A stretch of DNA of 45,119 bases from positions 1 to 45,119 of IMG/VR virus record IMGVR_UViG_3300028840_003110; one strand, 5' to 3'. This document shows, piece by piece, positions 31,483 to 40,294 of the stretch. A program made the position numbers and the translations under genes. Position 1 is the first letter of the stretch, and each line of letters starts with the position of its first letter. The DNA comes from a virus. Below the pieces are notes generated by a model that worked only from the letters and a program-made list of their open reading frames with translations, was not told where the DNA came from and did not search any database.

Positions 31483-32220
31483 ATGGCGGACGAGCCAGGA
31501 GCGCTGACGGAGGAGGAGGTTCAGCTCATTGAAGAGGTGCGGGCGAAGGGGGTGCCGCCCAGCGAGGTGCGTGTGGAGACTCCCACCTCGCCGAAACCAT
31601 CCCCCGAGCCTGCGCCGGCGAAGCCCGCCGACCAGGCGGTGACGAAGGACAACCTGACGAGCATTCTGGACGAGCGTGAAGCGCGCAAGGAGCAGCTCGC
31701 CAGGGAGGACAAGGCCCGCGACGAGATGCGCCAGCACATCTTCGGCGAGCTGGGCAAGCACGACTCGACGAAGGCCTTCAGCGGCGATCGCAGGGCCCTG
31801 GCCACGGGCCTGGTCTGGAAGAAGTTTTCGGAGAAGTTTCCCAACGACCAGGTCGGAAAGATGAGCCACGACGACATACTGAAGGGCCTTAGCGAAGCGA
31901 CGGAGGTAGTGGCCAAGGAGGAAGAGGCCCTACGGAAGGGAGAGGGCCCGGACGCGGCGGAGGCCTCCGCGAAGCTGGAGAACCAGAACAGGGCGGCGGA
32001 GTCGGGCCCCTCGAGGAGCGCCGGCGCCGCCGGCAGCCGGGGCCCGGTTTCGGCGGACGGTAACACCGGGGCGCTCGCGCGTCCCGCTCTGGGAGTTAAT
32101 GCAAGTACCGAGTGGCCGGCGTTCGACGCGGACGTCGAGCGGGCGGTCGCTTCGGAGGTAGAGGCGGTTCAAGAGGGTATCGCGACCGGCAAAATCCCGG
32201 TGGTCCCGGTACCCGAGTAG
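31483..32220 (+). CDS. Scaffold-like protein, 245 aa
   Basis: ATG at 31483, 21 bp after the portal. The product is highly charged and helical: an acidic start, a Pro-rich linker, then 'DNLTSILDEREARKEQLARE' and 'KMSHDDILKGLSEATEVVAK' helices, and a Gly/Ala/Ser-rich and acidic tail. This composition and the place between portal and major capsid protein are typical of phage scaffolds, which direct capsid assembly and then leave or are degraded. There is no protease motif. Confidence 0.7.
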   Translation: MADEPGALTEEEVQLIEEVRAKGVPPSEVRVETPTSPKPSPEPAPAKPADQAVTKDNLTSILDEREARKEQLAREDKARDEMRQHIFGELGKHDSTKAFSGDRRALATGLVWKKFSEKFPNDQVGKMSHDDILKGLSEATEVVAKEEEALRKGEGPDAAEASAKLENQNRAAESGPSRSAGAAGSRGPVSADGNTGALARPALGVNASTEWPAFDADVERAVASEVEAVQEGIATGKIPVVPVPE

Positions 32221-32242
32221 AAGCGGTTTCCCAATTGGCCCG

Positions 32243-32262
32243 CCGGCGCGTGCGCACGCCGG
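32243..32262 (+). other. Hairpin in the scaffold-capsid gap
   Basis: The 153-bp gap 32221-32373 holds no gene. CCGGCG (32243-32248) pairs with CGCCGG (32257-32262), and an inner TG/CA pair extends it with a 2-nt bulge. There is no T-tract, so it is not a good terminator. It may stabilise or separate the capsid transcript. Confidence 0.3.
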
Positions 32263-32373
32263 TTGTGCTGCGGGTGGCGTGGAAGTGCCGGGATTCACGG
32301 AAACCCACCCGTAGCCGGGTCAGACTTATGACCAGGAGCGCCCGGGCTCCGCCAACTATGGAGTTGCGGAGCA

Positions 32374-33615
32374 ATGCCATCGAGTAGAGACACGCAGGCC
32401 GCGCTGCTGCGAACCGTGTACCTCCGGAAGATGAGGGCCGGTTTCAACGTGCGGTCCGTTCTGTTGCAAGTCCTTGGACGGAACGAGGAGGAGTACGCCG
32501 AGGGCGAGCAGCTGTCCTTGGTCATGCACAGTGGTGAAGGCGGTGGATGGGGCTGGTCGGACGCCGGCGATCTGCCCCCAGCCGGGCACCAGGAAGTCAA
32601 CCGGCACAACTACAACTATGCCCGCCTGTACGGTCGGATCGAGATCGCGGGCAGCCACGTGGAGGGAGCTCGCCGCAGTTACGCAGCTGAGCGGCGCCCC
32701 TACGACTTCGAGACGACCAACATCCTCAAGCAGATGCGATCCGGGTTCAACTACGAGCTCTACGGATCCGGGGATGGTCTGCTCGCGACGGTCGCGGGGG
32801 CGACCAGTGCCACCGCGTTCACGGTGGACCACACGAGGGGCCTCAGCAAGGGCATGGTGGTGGACATCCTGCTCAAGGCGAACGGCGCCACGGGTGGCGG
32901 GTGCGTCACGGCCAAGATCAGCGTAGACCGCAGCAACAACACCGTCCGGATCACCTATCCGACCGGCAAGCAGCTCGCGGACTACGCGGACCTGAACTCG
33001 AACCCGACGAACTACGGGGTCTACCGGCAGAACAGCTACAACCAGTCGGTCATGGGCCTCGGCGGGATCATCTCGACCAGCAACCCGGCGAGCGGTGCCC
33101 TGGGCGGGATCGACCGGACGGTCGCGGGGAACGAGTTCTGGAAGGGCAACGTCTTCGGCAACAGCGGCGTGAGCCGCCGGCCGGAGCTGACCATGATCGA
33201 GGAGGCCCGCGCCGAGGTCGAGCAGTACAGCGACGGGGCGATCAACCTCATCATCTGCGGGTACAACGTGTTCGCGGTTCTCATGGACGAGCTTGTTCAC
33301 AGCAAGCGATTCCAGGGGACGGCCACGACGCTCAACGGCTGGGCCACCGCGATGAAGTTCGAGGATCAGATCCCGATTGTGCGTGACCGGCACTGCCCGC
33401 CGGACAAGATGTTCCTGCTCGATACCTCGAGCTTCACGCTGTACCAGAACAATGACGGGCAGTGGATGAACCAGGACGGGGCGATCCTCAGCCGCGTGCA
33501 GAACCGCCACGCCTATGAGGCTGCCTGGTTCCGTTTCGTGCAGCTGGTGTGCCACGCGCCCAACGCGAACGCGGTGATCGAGGACCTGGACTACGCGATC
33601 CCCGTAGCGGCGTAG
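32374..33615 (+). CDS. Major capsid protein (HK97-like), 413 aa
   Basis: ATG at 32374 with GCGGAGC 1-2 nt upstream. The N-terminal arm carries 'RTVYLRKMRAGFNVRSVLLQ'. A middle domain has 'GHQEVNRHNYNYARLYGRIE', and the P-domain/A-domain pattern ends with 'RPELTMIEEARAEVEQYSDG', 'AINLIICGYNVFAVLMDELV', 'FEDQIPIVRDRHCPPDKMFL' and 'NRHAYEAAWFRFVQLVCHAP'. The layout '(I/V)xGxxVFAxLM', then 'F(E/N)xxPIVxDxxxPxxxMFLLD' is characteristic of HK97-fold capsid proteins. 413 residues is normal. The capsid shell subunit. Confidence 0.85.
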   Translation: MPSSRDTQAALLRTVYLRKMRAGFNVRSVLLQVLGRNEEEYAEGEQLSLVMHSGEGGGWGWSDAGDLPPAGHQEVNRHNYNYARLYGRIEIAGSHVEGARRSYAAERRPYDFETTNILKQMRSGFNYELYGSGDGLLATVAGATSATAFTVDHTRGLSKGMVVDILLKANGATGGGCVTAKISVDRSNNTVRITYPTGKQLADYADLNSNPTNYGVYRQNSYNQSVMGLGGIISTSNPASGALGGIDRTVAGNEFWKGNVFGNSGVSRRPELTMIEEARAEVEQYSDGAINLIICGYNVFAVLMDELVHSKRFQGTATTLNGWATAMKFEDQIPIVRDRHCPPDKMFLLDTSSFTLYQNNDGQWMNQDGAILSRVQNRHAYEAAWFRFVQLVCHAPNANAVIEDLDYAIPVAA

Positions 33616-33621
33616 CGTAGG

Positions 33622-33643
33622 GCGGGACCGGCAATCGGCCCGC
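33622..33643 (+). other. Hairpin after the major capsid gene
   Basis: GCGGG (33622-33626) and CCG (33628-33630) pair with CGG (33636-33638) and CCCGC (33639-33643) around a GCAAT loop, with one bulged A at 33627: an 8-bp stem 6 nt after the capsid stop. No T-tract. It may act as an mRNA 3' stabiliser or weak attenuator for the very highly expressed capsid message. Confidence 0.4.
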
Positions 33644-33675
33644 ACAAGCAACCAGAAAGTTAGGAGACTGGACCA

Positions 33676-34257
33676 ATGAGTCACGGACTGAATGCTGACG
33701 GAATGCCGTACGACATGGCGCGTGCGACGTTCTACCCCATGCGTCAAGGCTTGGAGCTCACCACGGCCGGCCTGGGTGGGGGGCAGCTCGCGGCGGCGCA
33801 GGCCGACTCCGAGCTGAACCGGTTCACGATGGCAACCGCCGACACGTTCTACTGGTGGTTCGATCCGCAGGGAGACCTCTGGTACTTCGACTGGGCCAAG
33901 GATGTTCATGCGGCCGTCCTGTTCGACTCGAGCGGTGGAGCCGCCGACACCGGGATCATCTGGAAGGTCGGGATCAAGGGCGTAGCCGTCGATGAAGCGG
34001 TGAGCGACGGGGCGGTCAGCGCCGACGGGTCGACGACGTTCGACGCGGCCACCATCAGCGCGACCAGCGACCTGCACAAGGCGGGCCCGCGGCATTTGAA
34101 CATGCCGAACACCATCGCGAGCGACGATCTGGCGATGCTCTGGTGCGAGCTCGACGCGGACGGTGACGCGGACGGCGACGAGGTCGGCCTGATCGCGGTG
34201 CGTCTGTACGGCACGTACAACCCCATGAGCGGGGGCGGCTGGCGGGACAAGACGTAG
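33676..34257 (+). CDS. Structural protein next to the capsid gene (decoration-like), 193 aa
   Basis: ATG at 33676 with TAGGAGA 8 nt upstream. The beta-rich sequence ('MATADTFYWWFDPQGDLWYF', 'AVLFDSSGGAADTGIIWKVG', 'AVSADGSTTFDAATISATSD', 'DEVGLIAVRLYGTYNPMSGG') has no membrane or signal segment. Its place directly after the capsid gene and its fold style suggest a head decoration or stabilising protein. I do not recognise a specific family. The 86-bp gap after it (34258-34343) holds no gene. Confidence 0.65.
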   Translation: MSHGLNADGMPYDMARATFYPMRQGLELTTAGLGGGQLAAAQADSELNRFTMATADTFYWWFDPQGDLWYFDWAKDVHAAVLFDSSGGAADTGIIWKVGIKGVAVDEAVSDGAVSADGSTTFDAATISATSDLHKAGPRHLNMPNTIASDDLAMLWCELDADGDADGDEVGLIAVRLYGTYNPMSGGGWRDKT

Positions 34258-34343
34258 AAACGGCGCTTGAGCGTCGTACTAACAGACCTGGCTGAGGGCC
34301 GGCGCTGCGCGACCGGTGCCCAGTTCAACAGGAGATTTGAGCT

Positions 34344-35243
34344 ATGAAACTCGTCCGGAACCTGGACGCGGTCGGGCCCGCAGGGCGCCCGCCGCGACGT
34401 TTGCGTACGCTCCTCAACCCGAACCCCTGGGGGCGGACGCTGTTTGTGGATTCGAGTCACTCCCGGGCAAGCAACAGCAGGAGTGGCCAGGATCCCGCGC
34501 ACCCGCTCAGCACGCTGGTGAACGCGGTGAGCAAGGCCCGCGCCGACGATCAGATCATCGTCGGGAGCGGGCACACGGAGACGGTGAGCACGTCGGAAGG
34601 CCTGGACGTGAGCGTCAATGATCTTCACATCATTGGGCTCGGCCAGGGCCAGCGGCGCCCCAAGATCCAGATCGGCACGTTGGCAGCCGCCAACATGAAG
34701 ATCAGCGGGAGCGGCGTGCGTATGGAGAACTTCTGGCTCGACGGGAACCTCGACGCGATCACGAAGCTGTGCGAGGTGACGGGCCACGACTGCATTCTCG
34801 ACGACTGGTTCATCACGCAGACGACGGGCCAGCCCGTGACGGCGCTCCTGCTGACCACGGCGGACCGGTGCAAGGTCCTCGGCCTCGAGGCCGACATGGA
34901 CGGCGCCGGCGCAACGCGGTGCATCGACCTGGTCGGCGGCGAGTGGATCGAGATCGCCTATTGCCAGATCGACGGCGACTTCAGCGGCGCCAACATCACG
35001 AACTCGGCGACTGCCTTCGCCCACGCGAACATTCACCACAACTGGCTGATGAATGAGAACGCGGTGGATGCGAACATCACGGCCCAGGCGACGAGCGACG
35101 GTTTCATTGCACACAACCTGTGCAGGATCGCGACCGACGCCCAGACGACCTGGATCACCGCGGCGGATTGCCACTGGTTCGAGAACTACGGCGTCAACGT
35201 CGACGGCGAGACTGGCGGCTTGATCGGTAGCGCGTCGTCCTAG
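34344..35243 (+). CDS. Right-handed beta-helix structural protein, 299 aa
   Basis: ATG at 34344, with AGGAGA upstream. After a basic N-terminus, the chain repeats short strand-turn units with N-x-[ILV] spacing: 'DDQIIVGSGHTETVSTSEGL', 'NDLHIIGLGQGQRRPKIQIG', 'NMKISGSGVRMENFWLDGNL', 'EWIEIAYCQIDGDFSGANIT', 'ATAFAHANIHHNWLMNENAV' and 'DGFIAHNLCRIATDAQTTWI'. This is the pectate-lyase-like parallel beta-helix used in tailspikes and some capsid-surface proteins. No catalytic pair can be named. It may be a head spike or fibre. Confidence 0.75.
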   Translation: MKLVRNLDAVGPAGRPPRRLRTLLNPNPWGRTLFVDSSHSRASNSRSGQDPAHPLSTLVNAVSKARADDQIIVGSGHTETVSTSEGLDVSVNDLHIIGLGQGQRRPKIQIGTLAAANMKISGSGVRMENFWLDGNLDAITKLCEVTGHDCILDDWFITQTTGQPVTALLLTTADRCKVLGLEADMDGAGATRCIDLVGGEWIEIAYCQIDGDFSGANITNSATAFAHANIHHNWLMNENAVDANITAQATSDGFIAHNLCRIATDAQTTWITAADCHWFENYGVNVDGETGGLIGSASS

Positions 35244-35286
35244 TCCGACGTCAACGACAATCAGTAACACCGGGAGGTGCGGAGCC

Positions 35287-35958
35287 GTGAATCTGACACA
35301 GCTGCGGCCGGCCACCCTCGGCTGGCTAGATGACCCGAGAGGCGACCGTTTCGTCGACCATGATTCGTTCGCGCGGCTCGATGTGCTCATCAACACCGCG
35401 TACAAGGACCTGGTCAACGCGATGGACAACTGCTCGGAGGCGTGGAACGTCAAGGACACGCCCGAGACGCTGACGGTGGGGAGCTCGGCGCGGGAGTACC
35501 TGCTCACCAGCACGGACGTCCGGCGCCCGCTCCTTGCGCGGCGGGTGGAGTCGAGCGGGACGTACACGAACCTGATCGAAGCCCCATGGGGTCGGCGTGA
35601 CAACTACGTCCGCCACCCCATTCCGCGCCTGGGGGCCCAGCCGCCGGACCGGGTCGCGTGGTACCGGGATTCGCAGACCGGCAAGTTCGGCCTGGTCTTC
35701 TACGACGATTCGCCGGCCTCGCAGAGCGTCGAGGTTTTCTATCAGCAGCTGGTCGAGGACCTCGAGGAAGCCAGCGACATCCCGTACCAGGTACCGCTCC
35801 ACTGGCACCACATCATCCCGATCGGCGCGGGCTACTTCGGCAAGGTCCAATCAGAGCGGTCCGTCGCGAAGCTGGGCCCCATGTGGTTCGACTACAAGGC
35901 GAACATGGTCGCGGATCTGGACAGCATCAGCCGCGGCAAGAGCTGGAGACCCATTTAG
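35287..35958 (+). CDS. Head-tail connector/adaptor candidate, 223 aa
   Basis: GTG start at 35287, with GGGAGG upstream. It begins with a helical segment typical of portal-binding adaptors ('FARLDVLINTAYKDLVNAMD'), followed by strands ('PETLTVGSSAREYLLTSTDV', 'RVAWYRDSQTGKFGLVFYDD', 'QSVEVFYQQLVEDLEEASDI') and 'VPLHWHHIIPIGAGYFGKVQ', where adaptors of the P22 gp4 kind close. The role is inferred from position (after capsid, before a large tail protein) and fold appearance. The next gene starts within the stop (TAGTG). Confidence 0.6.
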   Translation: MNLTQLRPATLGWLDDPRGDRFVDHDSFARLDVLINTAYKDLVNAMDNCSEAWNVKDTPETLTVGSSAREYLLTSTDVRRPLLARRVESSGTYTNLIEAPWGRRDNYVRHPIPRLGAQPPDRVAWYRDSQTGKFGLVFYDDSPASQSVEVFYQQLVEDLEEASDIPYQVPLHWHHIIPIGAGYFGKVQSERSVAKLGPMWFDYKANMVADLDSISRGKSWRPI

Positions 35959-37967
35959 TGCCGAACCGGCGACCCAAGTTCACTGGCCCGTTCCTGGGGC
36001 TCAACACGACGTTGACACCCCGGGACCTGGATGCGCGGTGGGCGGTCGACGCCCAGAACGTGCTCCTCAGCGACGGGCGTGTCCGGCCGGCCTGGCCCCT
36101 GTCGTTGTGGGGCGGGACGGATCCGGAGGCAGCCTGGCCGGCCGTGACTTGGCAGGAGGGCTGGGTCAGCCCGATGGGCAACCAGATCCATTGGGATTCG
36201 CCGAAGGTCGGCGAGATCATCGTGTTCCAGTCGTACCTGCAAGATCGGGGGTGGCGCTACTGGGCTGCTTACCCTGACGGGCGCGTGCTGGACCTGGCCC
36301 CCTCGCAGCCGCGCCCCGCGTGTTACGTGCCGGCGTACGGACGGCTCTACATGCTGGACGGTGCGGACCCCCGGAAAACCGACGGGACGATCGAGGGGAC
36401 GGTGCTCGCCGGTTTGTTTCCGCCGACGGGAGCAGCCCGCCTGGTGCGCGACGACAACACCGAGGGGTGGGCGATCCTCGAGGAGGGCACCTACGAGTAC
36501 GCGATCACGTACTACGACGAGGAGCATGACGTCGAGAGCAATCCGTACAACCTGGGCCAGATCGACATCACGGCGAGTGAGGAGCATCGGGCCCAGATCC
36601 AGGTGACGGGCGAGCCACTTGCGAATCGCCATGTGACCCACTGGCGGCTGTACCGGAAGGACATCCACCTGGGCACGCCGTATTTTCTGCTGCGCAGTCA
36701 GAGGAAGTACGAGGCCGGGAGCTTGTACGACCCGTACGGGACGCGGACCGACCCGACGCCGGCGGAGGGCAACACGACCACGGGCCCCTTCGCGCCGAGC
36801 AAAAACGGCGTGCCGCCCAAGGCGACGGTCGGTTGTGTCTACCGGGACCGGATGTTCTACAACAACTCGGTGACGACCGACGGCCGGGATGACCTGCTGC
36901 ACTACTCGGCGTTCGGCCGACCCGACCACGTGGATCCGGACGACTACGAGACGCTGACCGGAGATGCCCAGAGCGGAATCACCGGTATGGCGGAGTTGCA
37001 GAAGCAGCTGGTTCTTTTGAAGCCCAAGTCGATCTGGGTCCTCAGCGGCACGATCGTGACTTCGACGAACGAGACGATCGCGACGGGCGCGACGGCGCCG
37101 AGCTCGTCGCACTCCCTCGGGAAGACGAAAGCGACCATCGGGTGCGCGAACACCGAGGGCGGGAACGGTGCGATCGTCGTGGGCGAGCCTGAGCGTCTGC
37201 ACTTCAACGGCGAGGCCGGTCTGTACTCTTTCGACGGGGTCGCGGAGCGGAACCTGGCCAAGAACATCAAGGACACCTGGCGGACCTTCGCCAAGCGGAG
37301 GAGCGAAACCGAGGGCGAGAAGAACCAGCAGGTGAGCTACGCGGTGGACACGGTCAACCGGATCCTCTTCATCGCGAACGGTGTGCAGCCCTGGGGAGAT
37401 CCCGAGATCCTCGCGTACCACTACGGTCGCGAGGGGCCGGACGGAGTCGGCGGCTGGACGTACCTGCGATCGCCCTGGCGTGCCAGGCCGTACTGCTCGG
37501 TTGCCACGACGCTGGGCGACATCCACGAAGCGGAGGATGACGCGGAGGCGACGTTCTACGCGCCGCTGATGGTTGCATGCGCCGACGGCAAGATCCGGAT
37601 CGGCAACGACCGGTCCGAGATCCTCGAGATGCCGCGGTTCCGCTATGAAACCCCTCCGCTGCGTCCGCTGGACGGAGGCCTCGCCCACATCTATCAGGTG
37701 ACCTGGCTGCACGGCCGGGTGGTCAGCGACGACGACTACCCCCGCGACTTCGAGTTCGGGCACCGAGCCAAACGAGAGGAACAGTACGAGCTGCGGAGGA
37801 GATCCCTGCGCTACGCGGCTTCGCAGCATCAGCCGATCAGCAGGGAATCGGACGAGATCAGTCTGCTGGTGCAGAGCCCGAGCGGTCTCGGCGACACGAT
37901 GCACTGGCATCCGGATATGGGCCTGGCGGGATGGATCCTCGAGTTCGAGCCCGCCGGCGGTTACTAG
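35958..37967 (+). CDS. Large tail hub/stopper-like protein (beta-propeller type), 669 aa
   Basis: GTG at 35958 overlaps the upstream stop (TAGTG). The sequence is almost wholly strands and turns, with repeated 'W/Y-rich blade' units: 'GVPPKATVGCVYRDRMFYNN', 'KQLVLLKPKSIWVLSGTIVT', 'NEGEVERLHFNGEAGLYSFDG'-like, 'VSYAVDTVNRILFIANGVQP' and 'ATFYAPLMVACADGKIRIGN'. This is the style of P22 gp10-like hubs and other podoviral tail propellers. It starts with 'FTGPFLGLNTTLTPRDLD', a motif ('GLNTxxxPxDLxxxxAxDAQNVL') frequent in such proteins. It likely forms the short tail tube with the connector. Confidence 0.65.
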   Translation: MPNRRPKFTGPFLGLNTTLTPRDLDARWAVDAQNVLLSDGRVRPAWPLSLWGGTDPEAAWPAVTWQEGWVSPMGNQIHWDSPKVGEIIVFQSYLQDRGWRYWAAYPDGRVLDLAPSQPRPACYVPAYGRLYMLDGADPRKTDGTIEGTVLAGLFPPTGAARLVRDDNTEGWAILEEGTYEYAITYYDEEHDVESNPYNLGQIDITASEEHRAQIQVTGEPLANRHVTHWRLYRKDIHLGTPYFLLRSQRKYEAGSLYDPYGTRTDPTPAEGNTTTGPFAPSKNGVPPKATVGCVYRDRMFYNNSVTTDGRDDLLHYSAFGRPDHVDPDDYETLTGDAQSGITGMAELQKQLVLLKPKSIWVLSGTIVTSTNETIATGATAPSSSHSLGKTKATIGCANTEGGNGAIVVGEPERLHFNGEAGLYSFDGVAERNLAKNIKDTWRTFAKRRSETEGEKNQQVSYAVDTVNRILFIANGVQPWGDPEILAYHYGREGPDGVGGWTYLRSPWRARPYCSVATTLGDIHEAEDDAEATFYAPLMVACADGKIRIGNDRSEILEMPRFRYETPPLRPLDGGLAHIYQVTWLHGRVVSDDDYPRDFEFGHRAKREEQYELRRRSLRYAASQHQPISRESDEISLLVQSPSGLGDTMHWHPDMGLAGWILEFEPAGGY

Positions 37968-37979
37968 GAGAGTCAAGCG

Positions 37980-38420
37980 ATGGCTTACAAGAGGTTCAAG
38001 TACGAAACCACCCTGACGACCGACCAGGCCAACCGCAGTATCGCCGCGTTCCTGATTGCTACGGACTGCCGCGTGCTGCTGCATGGTATCAAGATCGCTC
38101 CGAAGGGTTCGACCGGTGCCTCGTCGCCCGCGGAGTGGGTATGGGGCACGCACGACGCAGCCGGCACGGCGAGCGACGACAACACGTTCTACAAGCTGCC
38201 CCCGACGTTCGCCCAGGAGGTGCTGACGACGGCCCGGAACACGTACACCGCCGAGCCGACCCTGACCGAGGTGTGCAAGATCCACTGTCACCAACAGCAA
38301 CAGGTTTTCTGGACGCCACCCATTCAGCCGTTCTTCCTCGAGGAAACCGAGCGATGGGCGCTGAAGATCGTGACGAACCTGGCGGTGGAAGTGGACTACG
38401 AGTTCTATCTCGAGGAGTAG
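37980..38420 (+). CDS. Hypothetical tail/structural protein, 146 aa
   Basis: ATG at 37980, with TAGGAG 9 nt upstream. Small and beta-rich: 'FKYETTLTTDQANRSIAAFL', 'CRVLLHGIKIAPKGSTGASS', 'AEPTLTEVCKIHCHQQQQVF' and 'FFLEETERWALKIVTNLAVE'. The Cys-His cluster 'CKIHCHQQQQ' is unusual and could bind metal. No family is recognised. It is followed by a 65-residue gene 4 bp later, so the two are probably co-translated. Confidence 0.65.
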   Translation: MAYKRFKYETTLTTDQANRSIAAFLIATDCRVLLHGIKIAPKGSTGASSPAEWVWGTHDAAGTASDDNTFYKLPPTFAQEVLTTARNTYTAEPTLTEVCKIHCHQQQQVFWTPPIQPFFLEETERWALKIVTNLAVEVDYEFYLEE

Positions 38421-38423
38421 CGT

Positions 38424-38621
38424 GTGCCGCAGGTCGGCGGACAACCTCGCCCGGATCCCTGGCCGATCGTACCGTCGGACCTGAGCCCGCCGGTCTACCC
38501 GCATCTGCGGGAACCGGTGACGCTGAAGCCGGTGGATCCGCTCGAGGTGGTCGGCAAGCTCGAGGTGATCGAGACCGTCGCGAAGGAGGGCGAGGCGGAG
38601 TCGATTGCATGGATGTTGTAG
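38424..38621 (+). CDS. Small hypothetical protein, 65 aa
   Basis: GTG at 38424 with GAGGAG 6-7 nt upstream. Pro-rich N-terminus (MPQVGGQPRPDPWPIVPSDL), then 'LKPVDPLEVVGKLEVIETVA', a short helix and an acidic end. It stops at 38621, immediately before the next ATG at 38622. Possibly a tail-assembly or linker peptide; no function can be assigned. Confidence 0.6.
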   Translation: MPQVGGQPRPDPWPIVPSDLSPPVYPHLREPVTLKPVDPLEVVGKLEVIETVAKEGEAESIAWML

Positions 38622-39317
38622 ATGCCGAAGTTGTTTCCCCATCACGCGCAGGAGCCCGAGCTCGAGCAGGAGTTCGACGGGGTCTGGAACGAGACGGACC
38701 GTCTGCGCGGGCGGGTCGCGGAGCTCGAGGCAAGTCTCACGGCCCTGACCAGCCGGGTGGACGTGCTGGACGTGGACGACGACGGGGAGGACCCCAGCGC
38801 CCAGGGCGCGTGGCGGGCGACGAACTGGTCGCGAACGATCGAGATGGACCAGCCGGTCAGCATCGGCACCACCTACGAGTGGAATTTCCTGTGTGGGGTG
38901 TCGGCGAGCCAGCACTACACGCACGGGCCCATTTACCTGACGCTCCTGGACATCAGACGTCCGACGTCGGAGCTGGCCGTCGAGTGGCGGTTCGGCGACG
39001 GCCGGCGAGCATACAAGCCCTGGCCGAACGACCAGGGTCGCTACGACACAATGTCGTGGGGCGACTGGTGGATCCTGCGGTTCAACGAGATCAACAAGGG
39101 CCAGTACCGGCCGATGCCCACCTGGCTGGGGCCGGACGACCCGGAAAGCGATTGGATGAACATGCCGATCAACTCGGCGCAGCCGGGAGTCGCGGCACGG
39201 TTCAACTTGCAGCTGCGATTCCAGAACACCAGCTTCAGCCGCTGGTGGGTCGCGGCGCACGTGAGCGGCGTGTTCCACGAGCATTACGAGCGGAATTTCT
39301 CGAGGCCGATCCGTTAG
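38622..39317 (+). CDS. Virion protein with N-terminal coiled coil, 231 aa
   Basis: ATG at 38622 directly after the previous stop. Residues 10-55 are an acidic coiled coil ('ELEQEFDGVWNETDRLRGRV', 'LEASLTALTSRVDVLDVDD'), a common attachment or trimerisation element in phage proteins. The C-terminal part is beta-rich and Trp-rich ('SIGTTYEWNFLCGVSASQHY', 'ELAVEWRFGDGRRAYKPWPN', 'ARFNLQLRFQNTSFSRWWVA'). It reads as a spike or fibre domain. Likely a tail-associated protein. Confidence 0.65.
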   Translation: MPKLFPHHAQEPELEQEFDGVWNETDRLRGRVAELEASLTALTSRVDVLDVDDDGEDPSAQGAWRATNWSRTIEMDQPVSIGTTYEWNFLCGVSASQHYTHGPIYLTLLDIRRPTSELAVEWRFGDGRRAYKPWPNDQGRYDTMSWGDWWILRFNEINKGQYRPMPTWLGPDDPESDWMNMPINSAQPGVAARFNLQLRFQNTSFSRWWVAAHVSGVFHEHYERNFSRPIR

Positions 39318-39329
39318 GAGACTAAAGCG

Positions 39330-40283
39330 ATGCCCAACGGAAACGACACCTACAACCCGCCACCCGGTTACACGGGACCGGCGGCGACGAGCGGCGGCGG
39401 GGAGCCCCCGGATCCGGCGCAGTGGAACACCGACCAGTGGTGGACTACGCCCGATCTGATGTGGGACTCGCCGACGTCAGCGTTCCTCCAGGGCGGTCAG
39501 ATCGCCAGCCCCGAGCTCCCGGCCTGGGCCGGTCAGCCCGGGCAGTACGCGGATCCGCGTGCGTTCTACTCGGAGTACTGGGGTCAGCCGGACGACATGC
39601 GCGAGACCTGGCTTGGGCAGCTGCAATCGCAAGGCACCGGGATGATTGCGACGGAGGAGGCCCGCCAGGCGGCGCTTGCCTCGATCGCCGATGCGATCAG
39701 CGGCGTCCGCGCGGAGCAGGCCGGCTGGGAGACGGATCCGTATCGTGCGATGGTGATGCGAACCCTCGGAGAGCTGGCGACGTCCGAGCGTCCGGTCTTC
39801 AGTGAGCGTGAGGAGGCGGCGAGAAGCCTGGACATCGCCCAGACCGTCGCGCAGAACCTCGCCCAGGCCCAGGCCCGAGCGGCCGGGCGTGGCGTAGCTT
39901 CGGGCGGAGCAGCCGGCGGGATCGAGGCCGGGATCCGCGGGCAGGGCATGGCAGCCGGTACCAGGCTCGGCGCCCTGGTCGACGCGGCGAACGTCGAGGG
40001 CCGGCAGCGTGCGTTGAGCAGCCTGGGCAGACTGACCGGTGCCTACGAGCAGCTCGATCAGTCGTACCTCGATGCGATCAACCAGCTGACGAGGTTCCAA
40101 GCGGGGCTCGAGGCTGACGTTCACTACGAACCCCAGGACCTGTACGCCTTCAAGGCCCTGGCGTTCGAGCGGGAAAAGTACGAGCAGGCGCTTCAGATGG
40201 AACAGCAAGCCCTCGAGGCGTGGCGTGAGGCCCAGTCGCTTGATTGGACGGACGCCTTGGACTTCTTGTCGGTCTTTGTGTAG
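39330..40283 (+). CDS. Internal virion/ejection-type protein, 317 aa
   Basis: ATG at 39330 with TAGGAGA upstream. After a Pro/Gly/Trp-rich start, the chain is almost entirely long Ala/Glu/Gln-rich helices: 'IATEEARQAALASIADAISG', 'ARSLDIAQTVAQNLAQAQAR', a Gly/Ala-rich hinge 'GRGVASGGAAGGIEAGIRGQ', and 'QQALEAWREAQSLDWTDALD'. This is the style of podovirus ejection proteins that form a channel through the cell envelope. The next two genes and the giant gene share it. The role is inferred. Confidence 0.6.
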   Translation: MPNGNDTYNPPPGYTGPAATSGGGEPPDPAQWNTDQWWTTPDLMWDSPTSAFLQGGQIASPELPAWAGQPGQYADPRAFYSEYWGQPDDMRETWLGQLQSQGTGMIATEEARQAALASIADAISGVRAEQAGWETDPYRAMVMRTLGELATSERPVFSEREEAARSLDIAQTVAQNLAQAQARAAGRGVASGGAAGGIEAGIRGQGMAAGTRLGALVDAANVEGRQRALSSLGRLTGAYEQLDQSYLDAINQLTRFQAGLEADVHYEPQDLYAFKALAFEREKYEQALQMEQQALEAWREAQSLDWTDALDFLSVFV

Positions 40284-40294
40284 GAGGTCCGGCG

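Noticed and set aside
29826-31532. 568-codon plus-strand frame overlapping the portal
   Set aside because: An R/G/A-rich shadow of the portal frame; codon bias belongs to the portal.
35955-39284. 1,109-codon minus-strand open frame
   Set aside because: It is antisense to five coherent virion genes, is rich in R/V/H/L in the usual pattern of GC-rich shadow frames, and has no recognisable motif or ribosome site.
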